Shown here: positions 7,790 to 14,625 of the stretch, one piece after another
Layout: each line of letters opens with the position of its first letter
How positions within the stretch are numbered: the first letter of the stretch is position 1
Origin: CAZOIA01 sp964579675
GTDB taxonomy: Bacteria > Planctomycetota > Phycisphaerae > UBA1845 > PWPN01
DNA length: 18,628 bases
Direction: 5' to 3'
NCBI GenBank assembly: GCA_964579675.1
Contig: CAZOIA010000112.1
Span: 1 to 18,628, forward strand
The notes under the pieces: model-generated
Database searches by the model: none
Seen by the model: the letters and a program-made list of their open reading frames with translations, nothing else
What the model was told of the DNA's origin: nothing
Made by a program: the position numbers and the translations under genes

Positions 7790-8682
7790 ATGACGCAAGG
7801 CCACATACCTGTGGCCATTGACCGGCCACCCGACGGCGGGATGGCTCGCCTGGAGGGGGTTCACAAGATCTATCGCAAGCCCGGCGGTTCGGTCGAGGTG
7901 CATGCCCTGCGCGGGATCACGCTGACCTTCAGGCGGGCTGAGTACGTCGCCATCTGCGGGGCGAGCGGCTCGGGCAAGAGCACGCTGATGAACCTGCTGG
8001 GCTGCCTGGACCGCCCCACCTTCGGGCGGTACTGGCTCGGCAACGCCGACGTGTCGTTGCTGGACGACGACGCGCGGTCGGAGCTGCGGGGCCGACGACT
8101 CGGGTTCGTGTTCCAGGACTTCAACCTGATCCCGCAACTGACGGTGCTGGAGAACCTGGAGGTTCCCCTGTTCTACCAGGGCGTCGGGCCCGGGGCGCGG
8201 CAGGAGCGAGCGCTCCAGCTCGTCAAGCGGGTCGGCCTGGCCGAGGAATTCCGCATCGGCGGCACTTGCGTGATCCGCGGCTGCGTGCCGAAGAAGCTGT
8301 TGGTCTACGCCTCGCAATATTCCGAGCATTTCGAGGACGCGTCGGGCTACGGNNNNNNNNNNTCCAGCTCGTCAAGCGGGTCGGCCTGGCCGATCGGAAG
8401 GATCACCGCCCGACGGAACTGTCCGGCGGGCAGCAGCAGCGGGTCGCCATCGCACGATCCCTGATCAACGATCCTCTCCTGATCCTCGCCGACGAGCCGA
8501 CGGGGAACCTGGACACCGCCACCGGCGAGGTGATCCTCGATCTGTTCGATCAGTTGCACGCGGAGGGCAAGACCATCCTGATGGTCACGCACGAACAGCA
8601 CGTTGCCGATCGCTGCCAGCGGGTCGTTACCCTTCGCGACGGACAGGTAGTCAGCGATACCTTGAACGGTGAGAGCGCCTGA
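7790..8682 (+). CDS. MacB/LolD-type ABC transporter ATPase, interrupted by assembly gap
   Basis: The nucleotide-binding subunit that powers the export pump by ATP hydrolysis. Before the break: EGVHKIYRKPGG, Walker A GASGSGKST (57-65), Q-loop FVFQDFNLI. After the break: signature ELSGGQQQRVAIARSL, Walker B LLILADEPTGNLD, H-loop VTHEQH. A 149-nt insertion containing 10 N and a second copy of a 31-bp sequence splits the gene and shifts the frame. Removing it joins VGLAD to RKDHRPTELSGG and gives an ordinary 247-residue ATPase. In E. coli MacB the ATPase and membrane parts are fused; here they are separate genes with 32 nt between them. The family is certain. The interruption is almost surely not biological. 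Confidence 0.9.
8214..8244 (+). repeat. 31-bp direct repeat, copy 1 (assembly duplication)
   Basis: Identical to 8363-8393. It encodes the ATPase segment around QLVKRVGLA. The repeat ends exactly where the reading continues into unrelated sequence, as expected when two contig ends overlap but were scaffolded instead of merged. Confidence 0.9.
8245..8362. other. Foreign-looking fragment plus 10-N gap (chimeric contig end)
   Basis: Positions 8245-8352 are followed by ten N (8353-8362). In frame with the upstream part they read EEFRIGGTCVIRGCVPKK, then LLVYASQYSEHFEDASGYG. This is the N-terminal redox-disulfide region of a glutathione-disulfide reductase, of the form I associate with alphaproteobacteria, and has nothing to do with an ABC ATPase. 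N-run length is a placeholder. Confidence 0.88.
8363..8393 (+). repeat. 31-bp direct repeat, copy 2 (assembly duplication)
   Basis: Identical to 8214-8244 and starting directly after the N-run. From here the ATPase reads on normally to its stop. Confidence 0.9.
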
Positions 8683-8714
8683 GACCGTGCTTGCTCCGGG
8701 GGAGCGGTGAACCC

Positions 8715-10007
8715 ATGTTTCGCGGACTGACGATCGAGACGATTCGGCTTGGCCTCAAGAACACGTACCTTCACAAGCTGCGATCGTTCCTGACCGCGCT
8801 GGGGATCATCTGCGGGGTGGGTGCGGTCATCTGCATGCTTTCCATCACCGAGGGGGCTTCCGAGGCGGAGATGGCGTTGATCCGGCTTCTGGGCACGTAC
8901 AACGTCATCGTCCGATCCGTTCCGCCCGAAGGCGGCGGCGACGTGGGCGAGGAACAAGCGCGACTGCTGGAGTATGGGCTGACCCGAGACGACCTGGCCC
9001 TGATTCGAGAGACTGTCCCCCACATCCGGCGCGTGGTGCCTCTCCGCGAAGTTGCCAGCGAGGTGACGTACGGCCCGGTGAAGTACCCTGCGAATGTCGT
9101 GGGGGCTGAGCCGGCGTTCTTTCACACCCTCAACATCGGCATTGCCCAGGGGCGGGCCCTGAAGACCAACGACCAGAGGCGGGCCAAGAAAATCTGCGTA
9201 ATTGGCGACGAAGCCCGGGCCAGGCTCTTTGCCTACGAGGACCCAATTGGAGAAGTGATTACCGTCAACAGCTTCGGTTCGGGCATCATCCCGTTCCAGG
9301 TGGTCGGCGTGCTGGAGCGGACCGAGACCGCGGGCCGCCCGGCCAAGGGCGTCGGCGAGCGGAACCTCAATGCCGACGTGTTCATCCCCCTGACCACTGC
9401 CGACGCCCGTTACGGTGAGCTTCGCATCGACATCAGCAGTGGTACCGAAGAAGCCAGCCGGTGCATCTTCAGCGATTTCATCATCCAGATCGACGAGTTG
9501 GACCACGTCCTGGCGGTCTCGGAGATGATCCAGCGGGTCCTCGAGCATGGGCACGAGAAGCTTGACTACGTGGTCACGGTTCCGCTGGAGCGTCTGAGAC
9601 TTGCTGAGAGCGAGAAGCGCCGCCGCCAGATCACGCTCGGCGCAATTGCCGGCATCTCCCTGCTCGTCGGAGGCATCGGCATCATGAACATCATGCTGGC
9701 CACCGTCACCGAGCGCACGCGCGAAATCGGCATCCGCCGGGCCCTCGGGGCCAAGCGCCGGCACATCGTCATGCAGTTCCTGGTCGAGGCGCTCATTTTG
9801 AGCAGCGTCGGCGGCCTGATCGGTGTCATCTCCGGCTCCACCGGCGCCCACCTCATAACCAAATGGGTGAGTTGGCCCACGGTGATTCACGAGTGGACGA
9901 TATTGGTCAGTCTGGGACTTGCCCTGGTCGTGGGTCTCTTCTTCGGCATCTACCCCGCCGCCAGCGCCGCCCGCCTCGATCCGATCGAAGCACTGCGGCA
10001 AACGTGA
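8715..10007 (+). CDS. MacB/FtsX-type ABC transporter permease
   Basis: A 430-residue inner-membrane subunit with the MacB four-helix layout. TM1 lies at about residues 18-40 (SFLTALGIICGVGAVICML), followed by a large periplasmic domain (about 41-300). Three C-terminal helices follow: from about 305 (ITLGAIAGISLLVGGIGIM), about 350-377 and about 394-422. Hallmarks are IMLATVTERTREIGIRRALG and the C-terminal GIYPAASAARLDPIEALR. The ATG at 8715 is preceded by GGGGGAG (8698-8704); an upstream in-frame TTG at 8691 has no better site. MacB-type permeases act as mechanotransmission proteins that pump periplasmic substrates through TolC, so with its neighbours this forms a complete pump. Substrate unknown: peptide, lipoprotein, siderophore and drug export are all known for the family. 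Confidence 0.93.
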   Translation: MFRGLTIETIRLGLKNTYLHKLRSFLTALGIICGVGAVICMLSITEGASEAEMALIRLLGTYNVIVRSVPPEGGGDVGEEQARLLEYGLTRDDLALIRETVPHIRRVVPLREVASEVTYGPVKYPANVVGAEPAFFHTLNIGIAQGRALKTNDQRRAKKICVIGDEARARLFAYEDPIGEVITVNSFGSGIIPFQVVGVLERTETAGRPAKGVGERNLNADVFIPLTTADARYGELRIDISSGTEEASRCIFSDFIIQIDELDHVLAVSEMIQRVLEHGHEKLDYVVTVPLERLRLAESEKRRRQITLGAIAGISLLVGGIGIMNIMLATVTERTREIGIRRALGAKRRHIVMQFLVEALILSSVGGLIGVISGSTGAHLITKWVSWPTVIHEWTILVSLGLALVVGLFFGIYPAASAARLDPIEALRQT

Positions 10008-10053
10008 CCGTTCAAATGAGGAACGATGAATAAGGCGAGAACAAACAGGAACT

Positions 10054-10074
10054 CGGCAGGCCACAGCCGTGCCG
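10054..10074 (+). terminator. Possible terminator of the export operon
   Basis: CGGCAGGC, loop CACA, GCC-G-TGCCG forms an 8-bp stem with one bulge and is followed by only three T. It lies 47 nt after the permease stop and before the convergent hicA. The rest of 10008-10134 shows nothing notable. Confidence 0.35.
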
Positions 10075-10134
10075 TTTCGGACAGGCAAACCCGGCCAATC
10101 CGAATTGCGAACACTCGTGGCTATGCCCGGATAG

Positions 10135-10356
10135 TCAGAGCAAGGCCAGGGATTCATCAACGGTCAAGCTGGCATTGCGAATCAGCGCCCGGAGCGTGCC
10201 CACGGACAATTCCTTGTGTTGCGGAACGGACAGATTCACGCGAACACCTGTCTTGATCAGCACCAGGTGGCTTCCAAGCTGGCCGATCGGATGCCACCCG
10301 GCCCGCTCGAAGGCCTGAGCCGCCTGCTTGCCTGAGATGTTCGCCAGTTTTCCCAT
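10135..10356 (-). CDS. hicA: HicA-family mRNA interferase toxin
   Basis: A 73-residue toxin of the HicA/YcfA family with a small double-stranded-RNA-binding-like fold that cleaves mRNA. It shows the family order: a helix with KQAAQAFERAGWHP, the strand GSHLVLIK with the presumed catalytic His at residue 30, then VNLSVPQHKELSVGTLRALI. The start is 4 nt after the hicB stop, so both are made from one transcript. Antitoxin first, toxin second is the reverse of the E. coli hicAB order but common elsewhere. It lies convergent to the export operon and downstream of rsmG. No frameshift or truncation is seen, so it could be active. Confidence 0.9.
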   Translation of the reverse strand: MGKLANISGKQAAQAFERAGWHPIGQLGSHLVLIKTGVRVNLSVPQHKELSVGTLRALIRNASLTVDESLALL

Positions 10357-10360
10357 GCGG

Positions 10361-10576
10361 CTACACGGTCACGACGATGGGTTGCTCTCCTGCCTTGGCA
10401 CCGAGACCAGAGACCGCCTTTTGATCCTCAGCCCACAGCCAGGCCGTGATCGCCTCCTTGATGTTGTCCAGGGCCTCCTTTTCGTCTTTGCCTTGGGAGA
10501 CGCACCCGGGAAGGGCCGGGCACTCGGCCACGATCCAGCCGTCTTCAGCCTGCTCCAGCGTCACGTGGAAGATCAT
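10361..10576 (-). CDS. hicB: HicB-family antitoxin (short form)
   Basis: A 71-residue HicB (UPF0150-type) antitoxin. It has the diagnostic N-terminal fold: strand IFHVTLEQAEDGWIVAECPA, LPGCVSQGKDEKEALDNIKE, then an amphipathic helix AITAWL. HicB binds and inhibits HicA. Longer HicB proteins add a C-terminal helix-turn-helix or ribbon-helix-helix domain for autoregulation; this one ends with a short tail (GEQPIVVTV) and shows no such domain. A near-consensus promoter lies about 110 nt upstream, with a symmetric dyad between promoter and start codon. Confidence 0.9.
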   Translation of the reverse strand: MIFHVTLEQAEDGWIVAECPALPGCVSQGKDEKEALDNIKEAITAWLWAEDQKAVSGLGAKAGEQPIVVTV

Positions 10577-10587
10577 ATACCTGCCCC

Positions 10588-10622
10588 CGCAATATCTGCG
10601 CCACCGTGGTAATGCGATTGCG
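10588..10622. promoter_or_regulatory. Symmetric dyad upstream of hicB (candidate operator)
   Basis: CGCAAT (10588-10593) and ATTGCG (10617-10622) are placed symmetrically around CCACCGTGG (10601-10609), centred at 10605. This is 10 matched pairs in a 35-bp dyad. It lies in the leader of the hicBA transcript, so it may be a DNA operator or an RNA hairpin. Confidence 0.4.
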
Positions 10623-10684
10623 TCGGCGTCGCCCCCGCGGACGCGACAAGACCATCGCCCCGCCGATCGCTATTCCCAAGTGCA

Positions 10685-10713
10685 ATGATACCCGCGCCTC
10701 ACCTGCGTCTCAA
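10685..10713 (-). promoter_or_regulatory. hicBA promoter
   Basis: Minus strand: TTGAGA (10708-10713), exactly 17 bp, TATCAT (10685-10690); each box matches consensus at five of six bases. The start near 10678 gives a leader of about 100 nt. It lies in the 229-nt gap after rsmG, so hicBA need not depend on rsmG transcription. Confidence 0.65.
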
Positions 10714-10805
10714 TATGGCCGGACTGATGTGGGCAAGGAGTTCGTTCTTCCCTGGAAGGCTGGCGGTGCAGCCCCGTTGCCGGCGGTTTTGGGGAATGCT
10801 CGTGG

Positions 10806-11516
10806 TCAGCGCTGGTACCGGATGAGTTGGCGTTCAACGGGCCCTTCCAGCGATGGCAGCGTCACCCGGAAAGGCTCAGCCTCCGCCAGACCGACCGACC
10901 GGGCGAATCTGCGACCGCGTATAAGCTCCTCTCCTTCGATAAGGGCCGCCTTGTAGAACACTACCGCCCCGCCAGGGCGGACGAGGCGATGGACCTCCTT
11001 GAGCCCGGCGGCGATCTTGCCCACCGCGCGCAGGGTGACCAGATCGAATGTGCCGGGACACTCGCGGGCCAGATCGGTGGCACGGGCATGGCGGGCGTGG
11101 ATGTTCTGCAAGCTCAGGGCGGCGGCTGAGTCGCCGACGAATCGGGCCTTCTTGCCCGTACCATCGATCGCGGTGATCTGCCAATGCCTGCACATGATCG
11201 CCAGGGGGACGGCGGGGAAACCGGCCCCGGTGCCGACGTCCAGCAGTGCCAGCGGCCGGCCGGCGTCGATCCACGGGGCGGCCAACAGGGTCAGAGAATC
11301 GGCGTAGTGCTTGAGCGCGGCGTCAGCAGGCAGGGTGACGCGGGTAAGGTTGAATCGGCGGTTCGCCTCGACGACACGCCGGAAATGCTCGTACATTCGC
11401 GCCCGCCGGGACGGCTCGACTTCCAGGCCGATCGAGGCACAGGCTGACTGCAGGGTGGCGTCGAAGGCGTCGGAGTCCCGCTCGCGGATCGGCTCGCCAG
11501 CGCTCATGCCCAGCAT
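10806..11516 (-). CDS. rsmG: 16S rRNA (guanine-527-N7)-methyltransferase RsmG
   Basis: Cytosolic S-adenosylmethionine-dependent enzyme (GidB) that methylates N7 of G527 in the 530 loop of 16S rRNA. Visible: NRRFNLTRVT and LKHYADSLTLL in the N-terminal region, the SAM-binding loop LLDVGTGAGFPAVPLAIM, and later TLRAVGKIAAGLKEVHRLV and RPGGAVVFYK. The length (236 residues) fits the family. The start is uncertain: in-frame GTG at 11525, ATG at 11516 and ATG at 11507 all lack a clear Shine-Dalgarno; 11516 is a compromise. It stands apart from gidA/parAB, its neighbours in many bacteria, and is divergent to the DUF1015 gene. Confidence 0.94.
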   Translation of the reverse strand: MLGMSAGEPIRERDSDAFDATLQSACASIGLEVEPSRRARMYEHFRRVVEANRRFNLTRVTLPADAALKHYADSLTLLAAPWIDAGRPLALLDVGTGAGFPAVPLAIMCRHWQITAIDGTGKKARFVGDSAAALSLQNIHARHARATDLARECPGTFDLVTLRAVGKIAAGLKEVHRLVRPGGAVVFYKAALIEGEELIRGRRFARSVGLAEAEPFRVTLPSLEGPVERQLIRYQR

Positions 11517-11734
11517 GATACCCACGCCAAGACGGGGGTTGAACCCGACCGGTCTTGATGGCCGGCGGCCGGGGAGTTAGCCTGGGGGACAGCCTGACCC
11601 GATGGTGCCGCTTACCCTTACAGGGAGTCCCCAGACAACTCACCTTCTCTGTCATCGGGTGGCCCCCAACAGGAATGAGAGCTGCCCGTATCCCACTTGG
11701 TAGGGAACGAGGAATGAGAAAGGATTGAGGAGCC
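11517..11734. other. Divergent intergenic region between rsmG and the DUF1015 gene
   Basis: No gene is credible here. It contains several inverted repeats: CAAGAC/GTCTTG (11528-11533 and 11552-11557) around GGGTTGAACCC; ACCCGATG (11597-11604) with CATCGGGT (11653-11660); and a 10-nt direct repeat AGGAATGAGA at 11671-11680 and 11710-11719. I see no convincing -35/-10 pair on either strand. Confidence 0.4.
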
Positions 11735-13024
11735 GTGCCTGAGATTACCGCGTTCTCCGGGTTGCGATACAACCCGAACCGTTTCACCAAAGACCTCTCC
11801 GACCTGATCGCGCCGCCCTACGACGTGCTCGAGGCGAAAGACAAGGCGGCGCTCCTGGAGCGATGCGAGCGCAACATTGTGGCGATCGACCTGCCGCATG
11901 TTCCGCCCAAATCCGCCGGACCGGACGGGGTCTACGCCGAGGCGGCGGACCTGCTCCGGCAATGGCAGGATGACGGCACATTTGTTCTCGACGACAAGCC
12001 CGCTGTTTACGTGTACCACCAGGTGTACGAGCACGGTGGAAAACCGTTTACCCGCCGGATGTTCTTCGCGAGGATGAGCCTGGAGCCATTTGGCACCGGG
12101 AGAGTATTCCCGCATGAGCAAACCTTCAGCGGGCCGAAGGAAGACCGCCTCAAGCTCATGCAGGCGACTCGATGCCAGCTTTCAGCGGTCTTCGGCCTGT
12201 ACGGCGATCCGGCCGGCGCGGTGGGCGGACTGCTGGATATGGGGGATCGCCCACCCGACGCGACGGCGGAGTTGAACGGTGTGGTGAGCCGGTTGTGGGT
12301 GGCTCAGGAAACCACCGTGATCGAGAGGGTCCGTCAACAGCTTTCGAATCGGGCGGTGTACATCGCCGACGGTCACCATCGCTACGGGACGGCACTGACG
12401 TACCGTGATGCGGTGGCGGCGACGGGCGAATTACCGGTGGATCATCCGGCGCGGTTTGTCCTGGTCGGGCTCTGTGCGATGGAAGACCCGGGCTGCGTCA
12501 TTCTGCCCACGCATCGCGTGCTGAGCGGATTCGGGGATGCCAACCCGAGCCGGGTTCTGGCTGCTCTGGAGCCGGGCCTGGCAACCACCACCGTAAGCGT
12601 CGGCTCGACCGATCCCGAGGAACTGCTGCCGGCCGACTCGCCCGACAACCTGGACATCTACCTAGCCGCCGGCGACCGGATGTACGCGGGAACGTTCACC
12701 CGGCGGGAGATCCTGCAAACACTGGCCCCTGACCGGAGCCCAGCCTGGCGAGCACTCGATCTCGCGTACCTACATCGATACCTGATTGACGAGCTCATCG
12801 CCGGCGGGCTGGGCGGCACTGCCCCGACCATCCGGTACGTCAAGGATGCCGGCGCCGCGATGGATCTCGCTCGGGAAACCGGCGGCATCGCTTTCATCTG
12901 CAAGCCGTGCACGATGGCCGAGCTGCGGGCGGTCAGCGAGGCGGGCGATCTCATGCCAGAAAAAAGCACCTATTTCTACCCCAAGCTGGCCACGGGCCTG
13001 GTGATCAACCCCCTCGAACAGTGA
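11735..13024 (+). CDS. DUF1015 family protein
   Basis: A 429-residue soluble protein with the features of DUF1015 (PF06245). The N-terminus PEITAFSGLRYNPNRFTKDL with APPYDVL is typical, as are YHQVYEHGGKPFTRRMFFAR, VFPHEQTF and the highly conserved IADGHHRYGTAL (DGHHRY at 212-217). The GTG start at 11735 fits the family N-terminus; GAGGAG lies 2 nt before it and AAGGA about 10 nt before it. The DGHHR element resembles the nucleotide-binding motif of ParB/Srx-fold proteins, the fold used by archaeal free-serine kinase SerK, so a small-molecule kinase role is possible. That is inference: the function is not established for this family. No signal peptide or TM. The next gene starts 201 nt downstream. 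Confidence 0.88.
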   Translation: MPEITAFSGLRYNPNRFTKDLSDLIAPPYDVLEAKDKAALLERCERNIVAIDLPHVPPKSAGPDGVYAEAADLLRQWQDDGTFVLDDKPAVYVYHQVYEHGGKPFTRRMFFARMSLEPFGTGRVFPHEQTFSGPKEDRLKLMQATRCQLSAVFGLYGDPAGAVGGLLDMGDRPPDATAELNGVVSRLWVAQETTVIERVRQQLSNRAVYIADGHHRYGTALTYRDAVAATGELPVDHPARFVLVGLCAMEDPGCVILPTHRVLSGFGDANPSRVLAALEPGLATTTVSVGSTDPEELLPADSPDNLDIYLAAGDRMYAGTFTRREILQTLAPDRSPAWRALDLAYLHRYLIDELIAGGLGGTAPTIRYVKDAGAAMDLARETGGIAFICKPCTMAELRAVSEAGDLMPEKSTYFYPKLATGLVINPLEQ

Positions 13025-13137
13025 GCAGCTCAGATTGACCGATTTGCGAATGGGAGCTGGAGAACTGCGGTTCTTGAGGCTACGTCCGTCCCCACGGGCC
13101 TGCCGGTCCCCGCATGATTCAAAAAGGACAGCGCGAT

Positions 13138-13143
13138 TATAAT
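13138..13143 (+). promoter_or_regulatory. Candidate -10 element for the zinc-ribbon membrane protein gene
   Basis: A perfect TATAAT in GC-rich surroundings, 82 nt before the ATG at 13226. The -35 region (TGATTC at 13115-13120, 17-bp spacer) is weak. An inverted repeat begins inside this -10. Confidence 0.4.
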
Positions 13144-13185
13144 GGCCGAAGGGTAAGCTCCAGCGTTAACCTGTTGTCGGCCATT
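13141..13185. repeat. Inverted repeat overlapping the -10 element
   Basis: AATGGCCGA (13141-13149) and TCGGCCATT (13177-13185) pair perfectly. A further helix inside (13150-13156 with 13166-13172, one mismatch) continues the stem after a 4-nt bulge. Because the left arm overlaps TATAAT it may be an operator. It could also be the upstream gene's transcript end, though no T-run follows. Confidence 0.5.
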
Positions 13186-13225
13186 GGCGAGCCGACCCGG
13201 GGCCGGGGCCAGGGTGAGTTGGCAC

Positions 13226-14329
13226 ATGGCGATTCACTACAAGTGCGGATGCGGGGCGAACATCCGGATGCCGGTCTCGGCCGCGGGCAAGCAGGCGCGG
13301 TGCCGATCGTGCGGGACGGTCTTCACCGTACCGGACCGGGAGTACGACCAGGCCGGGCAACCCATCCCGCAGGAGACGGATCGTTCCCGCCGGGCCGCCG
13401 ATCAGGGATCGGCTGAAGAGCCCGGCTCATGGCTTGAGGAATTCGCGCGGATCGAGTCGCAGGCGACCCCCGAACCGCCCGCAGCGCCGATCGAGTTCAC
13501 CCCCGAGGAGCCCGCACCAGCCAAGGTGGAGCAAGCGGTTTCCGCCCGCCCGGCGACGGACGAGAACCATGTCTCGTTGGACGACGGCCGGGATTGGATC
13601 GCCGGGCCGGAGCAGTCGTTCTGGCGCGACCTGGCCCAGTCGTTCGTCTTCTTCATGAGCCCCGGCAATCTGGTCACGTTCCTGATCATCGCCTTGATCA
13701 ACGCCATGACCGTACCCCTGTCGTTCGCGGGGATCCTCGGGGTGATCGGGCAGGTGCTCGTCCTCGGCTACCTCTGCGCGTTCTACATGTCCACGATTCG
13801 TGAGACGGCTTCCGGCGAGGACGAATTGCCGACCGTGTGGATCAGCAGCATGTTCGACGACCTGGTCATGCCCCTGGTGCAATTCATAGGCACATGGGCG
13901 TGGGTACTCCTGCCGGCCGGGGTAGTAGCACTGGTCACGTGGCACAACATGGGGGAGGTGCCCTGGACCCTCGTCAGGGCGGTGGCGGTGGCGGGCCTGT
14001 TCTTCTGGCCGGTGGTCATCCTGGGCGTGGCGATCGGGGGTGGATTCAAGGGGCTCTGGCCTCACACGATCGTTCACACCGCGCTGGCGGCTCCCGTGGT
14101 GTACCTGGCGGTCTGCGCAACCCTCGCGATCGCCGCCGGCATCCTGATTCTCCCGTCAACGGACGTGTGGAAGTCGGTGTTCGATCGGCTTGGCCTGGCG
14201 GCCGGTTTCTCGGTCAAGCTCATGATTCTCAACTCGGTCCTCACCGCCTACGCGATGATCGTCGCGATGCGGGCGGTCGGACTTCTGTACCGCCACCGCA
14301 AGCACAAGTTCCCCTGGGTGGCGGAGTAG
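13226..14329 (+). CDS. Zinc-ribbon polytopic membrane protein, function unknown
   Basis: A 367-residue inner-membrane protein I cannot name. The ATG at 13226 is chosen because AGGGTGAG lies about 8 nt upstream and the zinc ribbon starts immediately. The N-terminus has a CXC...CXXC ribbon (YKCGCGANIRM, then ARCRSCGTVFTV). Residues about 35-130 form an acidic, Pro/Glu-rich cytosolic linker. Hydrophobic segments follow: LVTFLIIALINAMTVPLSFA, GVIGQVLVLGYLCAFYM, a segment with GTWAWVLLPAGVVALVTW, VAVAGLFFWPVVILGVAIGG, VYLAVCATLAIAAGILIL and a final helix around VLTAYAMIVAMRAVGLLY, which gives about six TM helices. It ends in a basic C-terminus (RHRKHKFPW). An N-terminal ribbon joined to a membrane domain is frequent in planctomycetes as I recall. 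No enzyme motif is visible. Confidence 0.8.
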   Translation: MAIHYKCGCGANIRMPVSAAGKQARCRSCGTVFTVPDREYDQAGQPIPQETDRSRRAADQGSAEEPGSWLEEFARIESQATPEPPAAPIEFTPEEPAPAKVEQAVSARPATDENHVSLDDGRDWIAGPEQSFWRDLAQSFVFFMSPGNLVTFLIIALINAMTVPLSFAGILGVIGQVLVLGYLCAFYMSTIRETASGEDELPTVWISSMFDDLVMPLVQFIGTWAWVLLPAGVVALVTWHNMGEVPWTLVRAVAVAGLFFWPVVILGVAIGGGFKGLWPHTIVHTALAAPVVYLAVCATLAIAAGILILPSTDVWKSVFDRLGLAAGFSVKLMILNSVLTAYAMIVAMRAVGLLYRHRKHKFPWVAE

Positions 14330-14354
14330 GCGGATCCAGCAGAACATCCGCGAG

Positions 14355-14375
14355 GCACCGGTTTTGAACCGGTGC
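14355..14375 (+). terminator. Strong hairpin after the zinc-ribbon gene (possible terminator)
   Basis: GCACCGGTT, loop TTG, AACCGGTGC: a perfect 9-bp stem 25 nt after the stop codon. No T-run follows (GGGTTCG instead), so intrinsic termination is uncertain. A smaller stem GCGGAT/ATCCGC (14330-14335 and 14346-14351) precedes it. The remaining gap up to ppdK holds only the promoter candidates listed here. Confidence 0.4.
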
Positions 14376-14420
14376 GGGTTCGACCGAACTCCGCCGGCGG
14401 CAAGGAGCCGCGTCGGCGTG

Positions 14421-14449
14421 TTGACACCCCGGGCCCGGGAACTTACGTT
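14421..14449 (+). promoter_or_regulatory. Candidate distal ppdK promoter with palindromic spacer
   Basis: A perfect TTGACA (14421-14426), 17 bp, then TACGTT (14444-14449, a weak -10). The spacer contains the perfect 12-bp palindrome CCCGGGCCCGGG (14428-14439). Transcription from here would give a leader of about 170 nt. Confidence 0.35.
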
Positions 14450-14598
14450 GGCGGATGTCCGTGGCGCACACCCCCGTCACCATCTAAAGCGGGACGGGGG
14501 GGCAGCCGATAACAATAGGGCGCGGCCGTCGGTCCGCATTTGTCACCCGTGAACAGTATCTTCCAGGCGTGCTGATTCGCGTGTGCACTTACTAGGGG

Positions 14599-14604
14599 TA
14601 TAAG
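14599..14604 (+). promoter_or_regulatory. Candidate proximal ppdK -10 element
   Basis: TATAAG 22 nt before the ppdK ATG; the -35 at 17-bp spacing (TTCGCG, 14576-14581) is weak. The leader would be only about 15 nt, just enough to hold the CGGAG ribosome binding site. Confidence 0.25.
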
Positions 14605-14625
14605 CCCAAGAGGAACGGAGAAATC

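Noticed and set aside
7790..8464. A fusion of ABC ATPase with a glutathione reductase domain
   Set aside because: Only about 37 reductase residues are present, ending at an N-run, and flanked by a 31-bp duplication; this is an assembly artefact.
8550..10160. 536-codon minus-strand ORF opposite the permease
   Set aside because: Antisense to a clear MacB/FtsX permease; no family features and no plausible ribosome binding site noticed.
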